From the NCBI GenBank assembly GCA_018873245.2, contig JAEMBT020000001.1, forward strand, positions 10,202,220 to 10,266,219: DNA of 64,000 nucleotides, written 5' to 3'. The position numbers were made by a program, and so were the translations under genes. This DNA is from Archegozetes longisetosus (Eukaryota; Arthropoda; Arachnida; Sarcoptiformes; Trhypochthoniidae). The first letter of the stretch is position 1. Each line of letters opens with the position of its first letter. A model generated the notes under the pieces. The model had not been told where the DNA came from, ran no database searches, and was given only the letters and a program-made list of their open reading frames with translations. This document shows positions 46,966 through 59,391 of this stretch, piece after piece.

Positions 46966-48138
46966 ATGCATGTGCCTACAGTAAATGTATTTGAGGAAGT
47001 TTTGTTGCACGCAGCAGTGCACATTGTGTGTATCAAAGACTATGCTTGTATATCAAGAATGCAATGCAACATTTTAATGTTTATTTTAATTCCATTAACA
47101 TTGGAAACAGTTATTTGTAATACTCGTAAATATCAACATACTAAGGAAGAATTAGAATTGACCAAGAAAATTTTAATTCAACCTAGTGAATGCCAAAAAC
47201 ATCAGACACAAATATTTGTTCACTCGCTTGCAACAAACTCAGGAAAATATTATGAACGAAGAAAAGCAATCAGAAAGACTTGGGCAAAAGATGCACTTGA
47301 TAATGACTTGAGAGTTACATTTGTTCTTGCGGCAGTTGGTGATCAAAGTATTCAAAGTCAAATCATGTCAGAAGCCAACTTATACAACGATATTATACAA
47401 TTTGGCTTTTTGGATGACTATCATAATTTGACGTTGAAAGGTATTGCTTTGTTGAATTGGATCTCAAACTTTTGTTTGGTTGGAAATTATGTTCTCAAAA
47501 CAGATGACGATGTCTTTTTAAATACTTATAAACTAAGAGAAATGATTGATTCGGAATCATTTCCAAGTGGCATTTCAGGAAAATTGTTCTCATACTCCCA
47601 ACCGTCTCGTAACATTAGAAACAAATGGTTCGTGCCTAAATTTTTATACCCAGAAGACTATTATCCACCATATTTATCCGGTGCTGCTTATATAATGTCA
47701 ACAAACATAGTTAATCTTCTTTCAAAGTCTGCCATGAATTATTCTGGTTTTGTTCTTGAAATCGATGACCTATACTTGACAGGAATTATTGCTCAAAACA
47801 AGTGTATTGACAGATTTAATTATCGAGAATTCGGAACGTATAATTGTGGTGATATCAATGTCTGTCGAATTCATAATACTATAACTTTGAACGCTTGCTC
47901 AGCCGACAATACTTTTAAGGTATGGAAATCTTGGAAAAGATTAACACTCGGATCACGTGATTGTTCATTTTCTAATGTTTATCTTTCTTTAATGATTTTG
48001 AATTTAATTGCAATTTCTTGCCTTATTTTCTACCTAATTTATTTTAAAAAAGTTATTGTATTAGATAAGAATAACTTATTAACAGAAAATTTGATAAGAA
48101 ATTCTAGGTTTCAACAAAACGATAAGTATAAAGATTAA
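46966..48138 (+). CDS. Glycosyltransferase family 31 (beta-1,3-galactosyltransferase-like)
   Basis: An intact single-exon ORF of 390 codons. GT31 motifs in order: ERRKAIRKTWAKD (97-109), YVLKTDDDVFLN with the metal-binding DDD at 180-182, YPPYLSGAAYIMS (233-245) and IDDLYLTGI (266-274, the usual E-D-V position). Such enzymes transfer Gal or GlcNAc in beta-1,3 linkage in the Golgi. The topology is odd: a hydrophobic stretch follows Met32 (NILMFILIPLTLETVIC, 35-51), and a second strong TM helix lies near the C-terminus (about 338-360), followed by a charged tail. Most GT31 enzymes are type II with one N-terminal anchor. The first 31 residues before Met32 look unlike a leader, so translation may start at Met32 (47059). 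AATAAA follows the stop by 30 bp. Confidence 0.87.
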   Translation: MHVPTVNVFEEVLLHAAVHIVCIKDYACISRMQCNILMFILIPLTLETVICNTRKYQHTKEELELTKKILIQPSECQKHQTQIFVHSLATNSGKYYERRKAIRKTWAKDALDNDLRVTFVLAAVGDQSIQSQIMSEANLYNDIIQFGFLDDYHNLTLKGIALLNWISNFCLVGNYVLKTDDDVFLNTYKLREMIDSESFPSGISGKLFSYSQPSRNIRNKWFVPKFLYPEDYYPPYLSGAAYIMSTNIVNLLSKSAMNYSGFVLEIDDLYLTGIIAQNKCIDRFNYREFGTYNCGDINVCRIHNTITLNACSADNTFKVWKSWKRLTLGSRDCSFSNVYLSLMILNLIAISCLIFYLIYFKKVIVLDKNNLLTENLIRNSRFQQNDKYKD

Positions 48139-48168
48139 TTAATGTAATCTATTATTTTGATTTGTTAT

Positions 48169-48174
48169 AATAAA
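48169..48174 (+). promoter_or_regulatory. Polyadenylation signal of GT31 gene
   Basis: AATAAA 30 bp after the TAA at 48136-48138. Confidence 0.5.
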
Positions 48175-49850
48175 TATAATAAGCATTAGTGATAGGGGCT
48201 CTTACCGATCAGTATATTTTGATAATACAGGCTGTATTATTAAATTTGATATTTTTATTTCAAATCAATTTTTGATGTTAAATTTTTTATGGGTTGAAAT
48301 TAAAAATTTAAATAATCCACAGAAAATTTACCATCAAAAATAGAACTGTATCGCTGTAAGAAAAATCAATATTATTGACAAAAATCATGATTGGCCAGTC
48401 ATTATTAATTAATTAGTGACCCAAAAAATCTCTTTTAGCAATGAATTGATTTCAGGTACCTATCACATGAAACTAAAATTGAGTTCAAAATCATTTTAGC
48501 GAAAGGATTATTTTGATTGAAAAACAAGCGAGTCAAATTAATGAATAAAAGTCTTTCAACTAATATCTTAATGTCTTTCTATCAACCAACTCTTTCTTCA
48601 GGTAGAAATCATTATTTCTTTTAAGAGTTTGTTTTTCACGGAGACTAACCGACAAATCATATGAAAATCTCTAACGAAACTAAATCAAAATTTGACTTTC
48701 TCAACAGCAAAAATAATACCGTAGCTTAGTAGATTTTAGACTGCTTCTCGTGTCTCTGTTAACGCAGACAGAGATTACTGCATATAAGCCTTACAACACG
48801 TCATTTGTCAAAAGAAATCAGAACTATTGTAAAAATTTTCATAATTAAATATGGTCACTTAGTTCAATTGTTAAATGTTTATTTTTCGAACATTTTGACA
48901 AACGATAAGTTGATTTGGAGCTTATTAAATGGTTCCAAAGGAACTTCAAATGAGTTATATATAGATATAATTGATATTAATTTGATTTAATTTAAATAAG
49001 TTTTGAAGCAAAGAACGATTAAAAATGAACTATTTAAAATCTATTTCTCATCTAGAAGTGTATTTTTATTTATAAGATTATTTTCCGCAACTTATTCATT
49101 CATTATCTTAGCAGAAATAAACTAATAAAATTTGAATCTCTTCAATCCAAAATTTTAGTTATTAGATATGTATTAAATAAAATTCGTAAAAATTATATTC
49201 AAATTATAAATGTTAAACGGCTAAGATATTGTTTATAGTCCTACTTTAGGATCACAAAACCGGAGTTTGTTAACTATGAATTGGATCCTAAGATTAGTCA
49301 TAATCAACGAACCTTTCGGTTAATGATATAAGTGATTAAGTAGATTTTATCATAAATTTGATTCTTACGAGTACCTTTAATAAAATCCAATATTATTTTA
49401 TTGAAAAAGTTATCCAAAGCCTTCTGTTTGGCCTCAGCCTTAGAAGAATAGCTGAATTGATGTATGAATAGTAGTTAAGTCTGATAACGATAGTCAGAAT
49501 ATTGTTGACTTACCCTGACTTGTATTAATCACATAAATTAAAAGATTGCCTACAATTGAGCATCAATTACATTATTAAAATGTAAAAATATAGGTGTTTC
49601 CACACTAATAGATTATCTGTCGTATTTTAAGGCAATGTAATGGAGTTATCTCACTCATCATTTTTTTGTCGCTGTTAAACCGTCACTTTTCCAAAATAAA
49701 AGCCATATTTCTCATTTCTGAAACCGACAAAGCCCAGTATTTTGGACGGTAATGAAAGCTCTATGAGAGTGATGCTCTCAGCAGGTTTTCAATATAAACG
49801 TAGGTTCCACCCATAAGTTATGAATAAGTGCTGTAGTCAAGTACAATCCG
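48175..49850. other. Intergenic, no gene recognised
   Basis: AT-rich; the ORF at 48805-48990 shows no family features. Confidence 0.4.
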
Positions 49851-50121
49851 TTTAAAAATGAATGAAACAGGAAGGTCACAATCTACAGATATTTCTTTTA
49901 TAACCGTTAGTAATAATTACTTATCAAAACTATTAAAGGTAAGTTTTAATACTTATTTTAAGCTTAATTTTAAAATTACTCAGTTTCTGATTTACTGTAA
50001 CAGCAACGCCTGGATTTTACATGTTGCAAATAACTATGATTCAACAAACTAATATTTTGAACTTATTTTGTAATATATACAAGGCTTGAGCTAACGACCT
50101 TCCTGTTACATTCATTTTTAA
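49851..50121. mobile_element. MITE (about 271 bp) with TTTAAAAATGAATG ends
   Basis: TTTAAAAATGAATGAAACAG at the left pairs with the right end (GACCTTCCTGTTACATTCAT, then TTTTAA). It abuts the piggyBac-like MITE at 50122 and shares its TTAA. Confidence 0.65.
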
Positions 50122-50514
50122 CCCTTAAACAGTAAAACGATTTTCATTGATGATTTCAGTAAAATAGGATCTTTTTGACCCATCGATTCATTTGGAAAAG
50201 TATGTTATCGTGAGGTTTAGGGTGCATAACAGTTAGCGTGTTTTGTACTTTATTAGTGTCGTAATCAGTTTAAGGTTTGAGTGAAAACTTATTTCATATA
50301 CAAATTTACGGCCTAAACTCAAATAGAACTAACTTTAAAAGCGATTCAATTGAAATATAAAATTTGTAAATAATTAATTTATTGCTTAATACGATCTAAA
50401 TGTACTCATTTGAAAATACTATCAGTTTTATTAACATTGGAAATTGCATTAAATAATTATAACAGTTTTTATAGACATTTGGGTCATTTTGACCCAGGAA
50501 ATACTGTTCTAGGG
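50122..50514. mobile_element. PiggyBac-like MITE (393 bp)
   Basis: TTAA (50118-50121) CCCTTAAACAGTA ... TACTGTTCTAGGG TTAA (50515-50518). TTAA target sites with CCCT-type termini are the piggyBac hallmark. TTTTTGACCC and GGTCATTTTGACCC motifs lie inside. No transposase. Confidence 0.78.
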
Positions 50515-51107
50515 TTAAACAGAATGTACTTTCATTGGAATAGCTATAACATATATTTAAAAGAAAACAATAATTTGAGACGTTGGATCTTACTGTGATT
50601 GGTACTTTGAGCATGTAAACAAATCTTATGTGAAAGTGCAAAACTATTAAACCAGCAATTGATAAAAGTCGTAAATGTTCAGAATCTATGTGAACTCTTC
50701 TGAAATATTAATATATTATCAATTAATGCCCGTTATAATTTTGTGAATATCTAGAATTTAGTCTTATATTTATCTAAGCATAAATGAATATATATCTCAT
50801 AAAGTAACAAGTTTCATCCAGAATAGACTCAGATTTCTACTTTAATCTTAGCAAAAAGTGCATAAGATTATGGCGTAGTTAAGCTAAAATTTAGAAATTG
50901 CTGTCTAGAGTTACTAATTCTGCTTATCAATAATGTACAGACTTTAGAGATAAATAATTCATGCTATTATCTAATTAGTAATACTTAATAAGCTATAAAT
51001 GTTGTTTTGATAAGCTCTCATAAAGTATATAAATTAATTCTCAAGAGAATAACTGTTATAAAAAGAACGTTAAAGTTAATATAAGCTACAGTTCTATTTG
51101 GTGTCTT
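50515..51107. other. Intergenic
   Basis: Nothing recognised. Confidence 0.35.
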
Positions 51108-51215
51108 CCCAGTTTATAGACACCCACTTTATAGACACCTACTTTATAGATATCCGCTTTATAGACATTCCACTTCATAGACATTTCATTTTATAGACAT
51201 TTCATTTCATATACT
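51108..51215. repeat. Minisatellite, 15/16-bp unit, about 7 copies
   Basis: Units of the form CCCACTTTATAGACA drift stepwise along the array: three 15-bp units, then 16-bp units such as TTTCATTTTATAGACA. The change of unit length within the array suggests growth in two phases. Confidence 0.85.
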
Positions 51216-51470
51216 AATTATTCGCTAATGAAAATTCTGGTTACCGGTATGTATACTGTAGCGCAATTCTGGTACGAATCCTAAACTCAATCTTTACTTA
51301 ATTATGAGATCGATCATTACTTGTCTTTAAATTAAGTCTCGATCTTCAATTAACAAGCGCTTTGAGAATCGATCATTACTTAAAATCGTACTAAACTTGA
51401 TCTTAAACTTAAAGATCGCTTCAAGAATAGCCCTACTGATTTCTCACTTCAACATTAAATACAAGTAAAA
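51216..51470. repeat. Degenerate GATC-rich repeat
   Basis: Several copies of GATCGATCATTACTT / GATCTT.AAACTTAA-like words in about 150 bp (51290-51430); no gene. Confidence 0.4.
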
Positions 51471-52859
51471 GAGGTTGTCCGGAGATCCTATGGGAGTTGG
51501 CCCACTGAAATATATCATGTTATATATCAATCGAAAGCTCTAATCGAGCTGAACAAAAGTTTTGTGTTGCATTTTAGATCTGCAGGCTGCTTAGAATAAA
51601 ATGCTCTGTTTAATGAAAAAACCCTAAAACAGGTTTTATATTCCCCAGAGTTTGATTGCGACAACTCTTTATTTACAATAAAACTTTAAAATATTATTTT
51701 CATTGATAGTGATAATTTAAATTGATTTAAATAATTAATTATATATTTGCTTTATGTAGTTTATACATTAAAGATACATGTACTTTGAAGATGTACGCTT
51801 GTAGAGGAAACGTTAACTGAAGAAGCAATGCTTAAAGCTTAATCAAACCATACTGAAACTCTGCAACAACACAAAAAAAGTCGATATAAACATGATTTCT
51901 TTATCATCACTAACTGATCCATGACTAAAGATTATGATAGTGAAATCATGTGTATATCAGCTTTGCTTGTATTGTTATAGAGTTTCAGAATTATTTGAAA
52001 CCGCTTCCTCAGCTAAAGTAGTGATATTGACGATGATAACGATAGCAGTAGTGTCCATCTAAACACTTTATTTGATAATAATTTCAAAGTCTACACTTGT
52101 AGATACGATATTGTACTTGCGATAAGTATATGCGAATTACCTCTAACTAGAGATTTTTCATTCAGGGATTTTCTGCAGCGTGCAGATCTAAAATGCGACC
52201 AAGTTTTTTTTGTCAGATTGAAATTGATCCATAGGTTTAAAAGTTATAGGCAAAAAACCGTTAAAATTGCCGTATATGGGGAAGTGTGTTAAATCGTTTT
52301 AAACCCTTATGAGTCATATATCATTAGAAAGCTTTTTAACTGAAATCATTAGTTTTTACCAGCTAAAATGCTATTGCTTTTCTACTTACTTAATACAACG
52401 ATCACTCTTACATCTGAAAAAAGTTTTGGCTATTTTCGACTCCTAACACAAAGTTTACGAACTAGAACTTTTTGTATTTGCATACTAGGTTATGTGCTTC
52501 TGTAAATGCAAAAATGGGCAAATCCGAAACATATACGTTAACAATTGAGATTAGCGATTAAAGACTTTCAATTTTTAGAAAACTTACTTAACAATAATAA
52601 AACATGACTTTCATTCTATAGTTGAATACACTTAGTTGCTATGACTCAACATACCAAACCACATAATTCTGTTTAATAGTTTTTGAGTTATAAGCTCTCA
52701 AATTTTTAAGGTTATTTAGGTTATTAGACTCTTTGTCATGAGATATGAAAAGATATTTAGGTGCAAATATACTCCATTGAACCACGTTTATGCGGTGGTA
52801 AAGTCAGCATGTCCGAACTCGACCGGGGGTGAACTCAGTATGGATATCCGGACAACCTC
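51471..52859. mobile_element. Candidate TIR element (1.39 kb), non-coding
   Basis: GAGGTTGTCCGGAGATCC at the left pairs with GGATATCCGGACAACCTC at the right. Inside, GCATTTTAGATCTGCAGGC (about 51574) pairs with a reverse copy near 52179-52198, so the element contains a second inverted repeat. No transposase recognised. Confidence 0.6.
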
Positions 52860-53918
52860 TTTATGATTTTTCAAATCTATGTTCTTACGATGGTCCTTCA
52901 AGGAGGCGACATTGGCGAGATAGTCCAGTAATCCTTATAGTCATAGTATTTGAGCCATAGCTATATTTCTATTTGACATTTCATGATTTATGTTGTATTT
53001 TTCAAGGTGTCCAGTACAAATATGAGCGTGAATTTAATATTTTACTCGCATATTTAATAATTAAAAGTGTTTAAATTACAAGCAACCACATCATCCAGTA
53101 TATTTTACTCTAATGCGCAGTAATATTTCATAAACGTGTTTACTACTCTTGTAATCTCTGTAATATGATATCCCGGATACTTAACTCAACCCCTGATATT
53201 TCAGATTACCTCAGCTAAATTTTTCGTTGTCTTTGGTATTCCTCATAGCATAGTATGGGGTATCGCTTGTTATAACATATATAGTATTTTAACTACATAA
53301 ATAGTCTACTTCTATATTATTTGCTTTCACTTGAAATGCAAAATGTTTAGAGTCAACGAAATTACGAGAGATTGCCTCAAAATTTCGAAATTTGAATCTA
53401 ATTTGAATATAAATTTAATCCTAATAATAAACTCAGTGGACTCGATTCATGAAGAAATATATGATTATAACAGTGATTATTGGTCAAAGTTCTTATTCTG
53501 AATCTGGATATCACTCACATCCATAATCAATATTTTGGTCTATCTCTCGATTTTTGGCGAAGTGGTTTTCTTAATAGATTTATTATCATTAATGTATCGA
53601 TTTTGGACTTTATTCTTGGTAATAAAGGCAGTGTCTTCGATCCACGCGAGTAAGGCGTATAAGTTATTGAATCATTGTATCTCATCGTTTAATCGCAGAA
53701 ACTCAAGTAACTCAAAAGTTTGAAGATATGAATGTTTGGGAAATTGATTTGATTATCTAAAAACTTTCAATGAACTTATATGATAGCTGTCATCATCTGT
53801 CAAAAAAGATCGGCTAGAAAAGCATCGAACTTTATTGAAAACTATTGTAAACTATTGGCGTGGATATGAAGTCAGTATTTGATATATTCTCAAACAAAAT
53901 TTTCTATAAATTTCTCAT
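52860..53918. other. Intergenic
   Basis: No gene seen; the ORF at 53535-53723 has no family features. Confidence 0.35.
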
Positions 53919-53922
53919 TTAA

Positions 53923-54398
53923 CCCTTCGTCACAACTGTGGGGTAAAATGTTCCCAAGTTTGACTTTAAAAATCTCGTAAAAATCAACAAAACGTCGTTG
54001 CTTCTTGAGAATTTAGGTATTCCTCAGTTATATATCTGACTTTGAATGACAAAAAAGCCGATTAATTTAGAATTATAACTTTATTTTAAAAAAAATTTTC
54101 TGGTGACATGTTTGGCTGAGGACAGAAATTCCCCCCTAACATCGCAGTGCTTTGCGTTTACTATATGTGTCGCAGTGCTGTAATGTCTCTACTAGCAATT
54201 TGAACCACTGATGACGCTGTAGCAGATAATAACTAAAAATGAACTAATTAGTAAATTTAAACTTCGGAAACAAGGGCTAACCTTGATTCTCAAAGCATTC
54301 AGACTAACGTAGAACAGATATAAAGGGTGTAAAACGTGGGGTAACATTTTACCCTACAGTTAATTTTACGTTTTCAGAAGTTAAGTTGTGACGAAGGG
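53923..54398. mobile_element. PiggyBac-like MITE (476 bp)
   Basis: TTAA (53919-53922) CCCTTCGTCACAACT ... GTTGTGACGAAGGG TTAA (54399-54402). GGGTAAAATGTT and AACATTTTACCC are inner inverted motifs. Distinct from the family at 50122. Confidence 0.85.
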
Positions 54399-54609
54399 TT
54401 AATAGATCGTCGCCTTAACTATCGTTTTTCTGTTGAAAATAATAGAAGTTTCAAAAAGAACAATATGAAAGTTGATAATTCTTTTAAATTGTTCTTGTTA
54501 TAATGAGGCATCAGTTTTATGTGCACATAGAATTTATGTACCGATTACCCAAATCCCCGTACTCTTACTTTAGCATCGATTTAATGTGCAAATTTTAAAA
54601 TTTTATGAC

Positions 54610-54895
54610 AACATAAAAATGAGCTAAAAATACAGGACCTGAGTTTGCAATTTACTCATCGCTTTACTGTGATGTTGCCATCGGTAATACGAGACGTAGT
54701 AAACCACGGATGACGCTGCGATAGATAATTACTGGAAATTAATTGATGAGGTAATTAAAACTTGTAAAATGAACTAACTTTGACTAGAAAAGCATCAGTG
54801 CTCACTTAGTACTAAAATAGTAAGAAAATATAGGGTAACATTTTGTCCCAAAATTAATTCTACGCTTTCAGAAGTTGTGCTGGAGGGATAAATTA
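54610..54895. mobile_element. Diverged second copy of the 476-bp piggyBac-like MITE, 3' part
   Basis: Aligns with about 54125-54400: GATGACGCTG.AGCAGATAAT, GGGTAACATTTT..CC and TACG.TTTCAGAAGTTG blocks in the same order, ending at GGAGGGATAAA instead of the intact terminus. Confidence 0.6.
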
Positions 54896-55169
54896 CATAA
54901 AGTAGATTAGTAAGCTTATCGAGGATTAAGCTATAAAATAAATTTTAGTTCACAGCAAACTTCAGTTCTTAAAGCTTCTTACCAAAGAAAACATGTGTAT
55001 ATTGATTTCGGGATAAAATAATATTATAGGAAGTAGAAGGAAAGAGAAGCATAATGATATTGATTTAAGATTTAGCTTAAGAGTTGAATCGAGTGTAAGT
55101 ATGATCGTTAGAAAAAATTATTTATGGGTATGAAAAACAATTCCATTTCAAAGGAAGTCATCGAAAAAA

Positions 55170-56250
55170 GCCTTAGAGGAATGTTGAGGGTGGTTTAACT
55201 TAATCACTACCTAACAAACAAGGATCGTTGTAAATGGTCTTACAGGAGAAACCTGAGTGAATTGCCGCCCAATTAGGCCACGATGATTTTGGTAGCAACA
55301 TGGACTTCATCGATCGGTTTAAGTTTCGGAAAAAGTCAATTTTTAAACTATTCACGGAGAGGCTGAAGCAGTTTTGGTGGAAACCACATTGGATTGGATC
55401 AATAAAAAGTTGCTCCTCTTTTAAAAGATTATTAGCCAAAGAATATACTCAATGGAAACGAATTGGGATTGTTTTACCAAAGTTTACCAACAAAAATTTA
55501 AAGTTAAAGGAGTTAAATGTCAAACAGGAAAACAAGGTCGAGAGAGGTTACTATATTTACCTGCGCGAATATGGGTGGATCAGAAAAGTCAGCTTACTCT
55601 ATTGGAAAGTATTGAAACTCTCAGTGTTTCAAATGTACTAAAAAATTACTAGTTTGATAAATGTTCAACAGTAAAGCCTGGATGGCATCAACATTTGAAG
55701 CATAAAAAGCATAAATAAACAAATATCGACAGATACTCTTATTTGTGGACAATTGTTCTCGTTCTCACAACTTTCTTTAACATTAAGTTAACCTTTTCCT
55801 TCTAATACAACATCAATATTACAGTTGATGGATCAGAGGGACATCAAATGTTTTAAAGGATATTATAAGACACGATTTGCTCTCAAATTAAAAGCAATCA
55901 TCGACTCTGAAAAAACCACTGCCCACTTCAATTGGCCTCTTGGATGCAATTTATATTGCAAAATTGTTTCGTTAAAAGTGAGTTCACTTTTGACAAAACA
56001 TCAACATATGAAGTAGAAGTTGTTTCTCAATCTGATGATTGGGAAGAAGTATCAAAGAGGTTTGGCGTTGCCAATGGCTGTATTTTGGGAATTTATAAGG
56101 TTCGAAGATGATTTGTCAATTACTTAAGAAGTTAGCGAAGTTAATATTGTCGAAAATTCTTCGTATAAAATAGATTTAGTAGTTTATTCAAATACAGATA
56201 TAGATGAAGTTTAAGTAGAAGGCAGCGAGAAAGTCACTTTTAAAGTTAGC
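55170..56250 (+). pseudogene. Pogo/Tigger-type transposase remnant
   Basis: Blocks in order: the CENP-B-type HTH end (AAQLGHDDFGSN.DFIDRFKFRK, about 55257-55330), ETNWDCFTKVYQQKFKVKG with GKQGRERLLYL (55453-55560, around the first catalytic position), PGWHQHLK near 55678, and LMDQRDIKCFKGYYKTRFAL (55822-55884, second catalytic region). Several frameshifts and stops lie between them. The Asp of the usual ADETG is not preserved. The element is dead; no TIRs were located. Confidence 0.75.
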
Positions 56251-56735
56251 CTTCAAGACTTTATTAAAGCCTCCATTCTTTGCTAGTCAAAGGGATAATG
56301 AAGAATTATACCAGGGTCTAATCAATAAGTTGCAGAGAATAGGGCCAACAATTATATCAAACCATAGTAAATTTTACAAACAATCAAAACTACTGACTAT
56401 CTAAACGTATTTGAACCTCAGTGATTTTGATAAACATGCAGCTGTAAACTTTTTAAATAGTTTATTCATACATCGGATTTTATGTACTAGGTTTTGGTTC
56501 AATTGAGTACATGAAGCCGATGTGTCACTGTAATACAATCGTTGCACTATCTGATTTTTATCCTTTACAGTTTTCTTGTCAGTTCGAAAGCTTAAAATAC
56601 TGTGAAATAGATAATTTAGTTGCAACTCTTAATACTTTTAACTTGTGGTCGTTAGTTTTAAGACTACAACATTAGTATATTTTTAGCTTTGCTAATATTT
56701 AGATGTATTTTTTATTAATATTAGAAATAAACATA
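56251..56735. other. Intergenic
   Basis: No gene seen. Confidence 0.35.
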
Positions 56736-57277
56736 TGTTACAAAGCACTAAACGGCTCTGTATTGCTATATAACAGTGTATTGAGTTAGTGTTAGAGCTA
56801 GTGTTAGAGTTAGCGTTAGTATTAGATATTATATGTATTAGATATGTGTTTGCATTGTAAGTATGTATGTATGTAAGTTTGTATGTAGCATGGGCCCCAA
56901 GTGAGGGGTCACGCTTCATAAACTTAATGTTTGTTTTGTTTTATTTCAAAGTTTAAAGGAGAAAAAGAGAAAAAGTATAGAGAGTTGGAAGAAAAAGTTA
57001 GTGGTATTTTAGATACGAGTTAGTTATGTTTTAGGTATGAGAGAGTTTGGAGGTGAAGAGAACAAGTGTGCACACTATAGATGTATTGAGTTATTATTTG
57101 TTTATTAGTTTTTATTTGGAAAATTTTGATATTTTTGTATCTTATCTATTTGTCAAAACTTATGTCGTATCAATAAATATAATATTTTATGTGTACTGGT
57201 GTTAATAACTGTCATTGTTTACAGTACAGTTATAAAAGTCCAGTCCTATAGCAACAGTAAGTCCAGTAACTGTAACA
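56736..57277. mobile_element. Candidate solo LTR (542 bp)
   Basis: TGTTAC...GTAACA termini, CATA directly repeated on both sides (56732-56735, 57278-57281), a TATATAA motif near 56767 and an AATAAA near 57172 fit an LTR left by recombination. A GTTAGTGTTAGAG simple-repeat tract lies inside. No second LTR or internal region was found. Confidence 0.5.
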
Positions 57278-58171
57278 CATATACATTGTTACCATTAAAG
57301 TTAAAATAGCAGTTAGGGAAACCGAAAAACTATAATAAGTTGAAAAAATTCAGCATTCATTCATTTCTACCTTCGACTTTATTTTATATAAGACAAAAAT
57401 CAATATAAATTATTCAATAAAATACGTATTAAAGTGTAGATTGTCATTTTTACTCAAAATTATTAACATTTTAATGAACTGCAGTTCATGCTAAACCATG
57501 GCCTCGTGTCAGAAATTTACTATTCTGTTTCTTATTGAAACTTATGAGCCGTTCAATTAAACAGAGGTATATTCAGTTCAATAGTTTACTATTATCAAGA
57601 ATATATGAAAAGATTAACAATACATAGAACAGACATTTCTCTTTTCACTCTGTTTTGTTGAAAAAAGAACTAACGCAGCTTTTCCTTACTGTAATTTTAG
57701 TAACCTGGCATAATCTAAACTAGCCTAAACTAGCTTTCCAAAAATTCCTAATAGGTGAGCAAACTTTACAAAAGATTCGATTGACTATTTAAAATCAATT
57801 CAAACTTTCAAGCGATGTAAAATCTATTTGAAAGTGTAAATTTTTTGGGACGAAAAGAGCTGTGATAGAGTTCCTTTCACTCTAAGTCTGGTGGCAGGAG
57901 ACGCCGCGCATCATAATCATAGGCTTTTAAAGTGCAACGCATAAAAGGCAGCATTTTCATTTATACAAATTTCCACAACAATTAGTGTTTTTACCAACAA
58001 TTATTTGCTTTTATTTAATTCAAATCTCTATCATTTTGTATTAGATCTGAGATTTCAAGCTTGAGATTCCCCTTTTTGCTGTCTATCGCAACAGTCAATT
58101 GTTTTCTAACATGTAACTTAAAGAGCATTGTGAAAAATTGATTAATACTCTTTTCACGATTTCGAAAAGAG
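57278..58171. other. Intergenic, 3' of DEG/ENaC locus B
   Basis: No gene recognised. A short GC-richer patch at 57890-57925. Confidence 0.35.
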
Positions 58172-59391
58172 TTAATTTGAAATTAAAATCATTTCTTTCA
58201 ATGAAATCCAATTTTCGAGGTTTAATATATGATTGAAAATAAGATTAGCATTGCTTCCATACCATAAACCAAACAGTCCTCCGCAATAACACAAATATTC
58301 AGTAAATGTCATAACAGGAGTTTCAATATAAGAAAGCATCGGATAGTATTTGTCCCAAAATAATCGCACTTCTGCTTTTGGCAGATCCTCCTCGCCACTA
58401 AGTAGCTTATGTAATTGAACATCAAAGTCGAGACAATTTTTCGGACAGTATTTTAGACATTTAGTCCTGATACTTTTTCAACTAATTGATTACACAAATC
58501 ATTCGATTCTCTCGAACAAACCTTCAAATGATTTTTGTCATAATCGATTGAACTGATTATTCCATTGATTATTAAGGGACTGCATCTAAATTTTCTCTGA
58601 CAATAGTCTATAAGGCATTTACGAAAACAAACACTTTGAGAAATTGCCCCAAATGGTTTGTTATGTGAATTGTAATGACTACACTTTCTGCCCATGTATT
58701 CCATGTATGAACGCTTAGTGCCTCTTAATGTCATGCTGATTGTTGATGAAAATCCATCATAAATATTAATATATTCTTCACTCTGTTTCACAGAATCGAT
58801 ATTATTCGAATGAAAAAATAAATAGATTACTGGTGGTTTTGAACTGTGTTTGAATTTCATGAAAAGGTTTGCATCACATGAAATTGTAAGTATTTCTCCA
58901 TCCGTTTTGTTATTTTTAAAGTCTGGATCATTCAAATCGAATATAAAAGTAGATAAAATCATTGGTAAGCCTAATTCTTCTTCGCGAACATTTGATAGTA
59001 TTGTCAAGCTATCAAATGATTTCAGAGTTTTATTTAAATTCAATATTTTAGTTCCCGCTTTCAGACTAAGATATTGAATGAAATATTTGTATTGAGAACC
59101 TATGAATAAGCTTTCTTTTGAATGATTGAGAGCATAAATCTCTCTTATCAAACATTCTCTAAATCTAATACCTGTCCCAAGATCACAACATTTATCTCCG
59201 AATATTTTCTTGAAATTGTGCCAATTATTTGGATCAAGAACTTCAGATCCTACACTCATTGCTGGTATTATTGATAATTCGGGTCTCTGTTCGACATCAA
59301 TCTTGATCATAGTTTCAAATTTTGAATAATCGATAGTTATTTTTATTAATTGTTGCAATAATAAAATAGAAAGCATTAGGGTTGTTATGAA
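58172..59391 (-). other. Locus B, DEG/ENaC domain 3
   Basis: TM1 59391-59326, IIPAMSV after it, thumb MGRKCSHYNSH with VCFRKCLIDYCQRKFRC, a one-base gap at 58474-58478, then CLKYCPKNCLDFDV. TM2 has CGGLFGLWYGSNANLIF; filter GSN at 58258-58250. The short tail ends at TAA 58172. Confidence 0.82.

Noticed and set aside
48805-48990. 61-codon ORF downstream of the GT31 gene
   Set aside because: No recognisable domain, no splice signals and length expected by chance in AT-rich DNA.
56770-56830. A telomere-like or regulatory GTTAG tract
   Set aside because: A short, imperfect GTTAGTGTTAGAG simple repeat inside the candidate LTR; no array and no sign of function.
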